Shown here: one piece after another, positions 13,647 to 14,008 of the stretch | How positions within the stretch are numbered: position 1 is the stretch's first letter | Layout of the letters: each line of letters opens with the position of its first letter | Source of the DNA: JASJCL01 sp050291585 | Lineage (GTDB): Bacteria; Desulfobacterota; Desulfobacteria; Desulfobacterales; Desulfosarcinaceae | Assembly (NCBI GenBank): GCA_050291585.1 | Contig: JBNKKA010000120.1 | Location: 1 to 14,008, forward strand | Length of the DNA: 14,008 nucleotides | Direction of reading: 5' to 3' | Notes under the pieces: generated by a model | Seen by the model: only the letters and a program-made list of their open reading frames with translations | What the model was told of the DNA's origin: nothing | The model's database searches: none | Translations under genes and position numbers: made by a program

Positions 13647-14008
13647 TTAATAATATCAACTGGTTATCCAAATTGGACCGATTTCTCGAGCTCAAAATCA
13701 AGCAGACCCTTGCCCTGGGATGCCCCATGGTGATCGAAGCACTCTGGGAGCAGCTGGGACTGAAAAAGACTTTGCAGGATGTAGAGAAAGCCGCTGGCAC
13801 TCAGGTGCCCTACGAACGGGCGCTGCTGGCCATGGTTGCCAACCGGCTTTGTGCGCCTGAATCCAAGCTGGGTGTCTGGGACCGCTGGCTGTCCAAGGTC
13901 TATCTGCCCTCATGTCAAGGGCTCAAGCTCAGGCATATGTACGAAGCCATGGACCTGCTGCATGCCCATGCCGAGACAGTGGAAAAGGCGGTTTTCTTCC
14001 AGACGGCC
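13646..14008 (+). CDS. IS1634-like transposase, partial (runs off the right edge)
   Basis: An open frame of 121 codons continues past the window end. It reads NNINWLSKLDRFLELKI, then ALGCPMVIEALWEQLGLKK, VPYERALLAMVANRLCAPES, GVWDRWLSKVYLPS, LRHMYEAMDLLHAHAETVEK and AVFFQTA. This matches the start of the conserved core of IS1634-family (IS4-like, DDE) transposases: LWE-x-LGL, the ERA-x-x-AMVANRL-x-x-P-SKL block and the MY-x-AMD-x-L helix. In the family this core is preceded by roughly 90-110 residues; here only about 30 precede LWEQLGL before the frame enters DNA that encodes the transporter remnant on the other strand. No ATG precedes Met at 13727. The 5' end of the gene is therefore probably missing or rearranged. 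Confidence 0.7.
13647..14008 (+). mobile_element. Left part of an IS1634-like insertion sequence, boundary uncertain
   Basis: The element is inferred from the transposase coding sequence and from the abrupt end of transporter homology near 13647. No terminal inverted repeat or target duplication can be shown, because the right end is outside the window and the 5' part of the transposase is absent. Confidence 0.45.

Noticed and set aside
13447..13800. 117-codon minus-strand frame
   Set aside because: It overlaps both the transporter remnant (in another frame) and the transposase, and its translation resembles neither family.

Overview
The window reads as Gram-negative chromosomal DNA of moderate to high G+C, carrying signal-transduction genes of a kind common in environmental Proteobacteria. 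Two well-formed sigma-54 promoter sequences, an NtrC-family activator, several PAS/GAF/REC modules, a BaeSR-like pair and a small PEP-CTERM-like surface protein support this. A deltaproteobacterium or related lineage is plausible, but I cannot name the species. No tRNA, rRNA or CRISPR array was seen. Every confident gene from 1 to 12486 lies on the minus strand. Only the small gene at 13104-13319 and the transposase at the right edge are on the plus strand.

Layout in plus coordinates: (1) 1-222, start of a secreted spondin-domain protein. (2) 447-1571, membrane-anchored or secreted fusion methionine sulfoxide reductase MsrA-MsrB with its own terminator (388-420). (3) 1772-4953, an apparent operon reading leftward: AI-2E/PerM-family membrane protein, OmpR-family response regulator, BaeS-like histidine kinase. 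A decayed 170-bp tandem duplication sits at the regulator/kinase junction. (4) 5164-12486, a second signalling cluster, also leftward: a soluble REC-PAS-PAS-GAF-PAS hybrid kinase overlaps a sigma-54 response regulator, followed by a REC-DUF4388-Roadblock protein, a GHKL (RsbW-like) ATPase and an overlapping PHP phosphoesterase. (5) 12487-13103, a 617-bp regulatory gap with a perfect dyad and a sigma-54 promoter firing rightward. (6) 13104-13319, a 71-residue secreted PEP-CTERM-like mini-protein with a terminator. (7) 13371-14008, the remnant of an EamA/DMT transporter gene abutting an IS1634-like transposase that runs off the window.

Working model, mainly inference: the hybrid kinase phosphorylates the co-translated sigma-54 regulator. 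That regulator could then act on the two sigma-54 promoters nearby. One faces the REC-DUF4388-Roadblock/ATPase/PHP genes and has a dyad plus tandem repeat centred about 120 bp upstream of its predicted start. The other faces the divergent mini-protein gene. The Roadblock domain also appears to have its own internal translation start.
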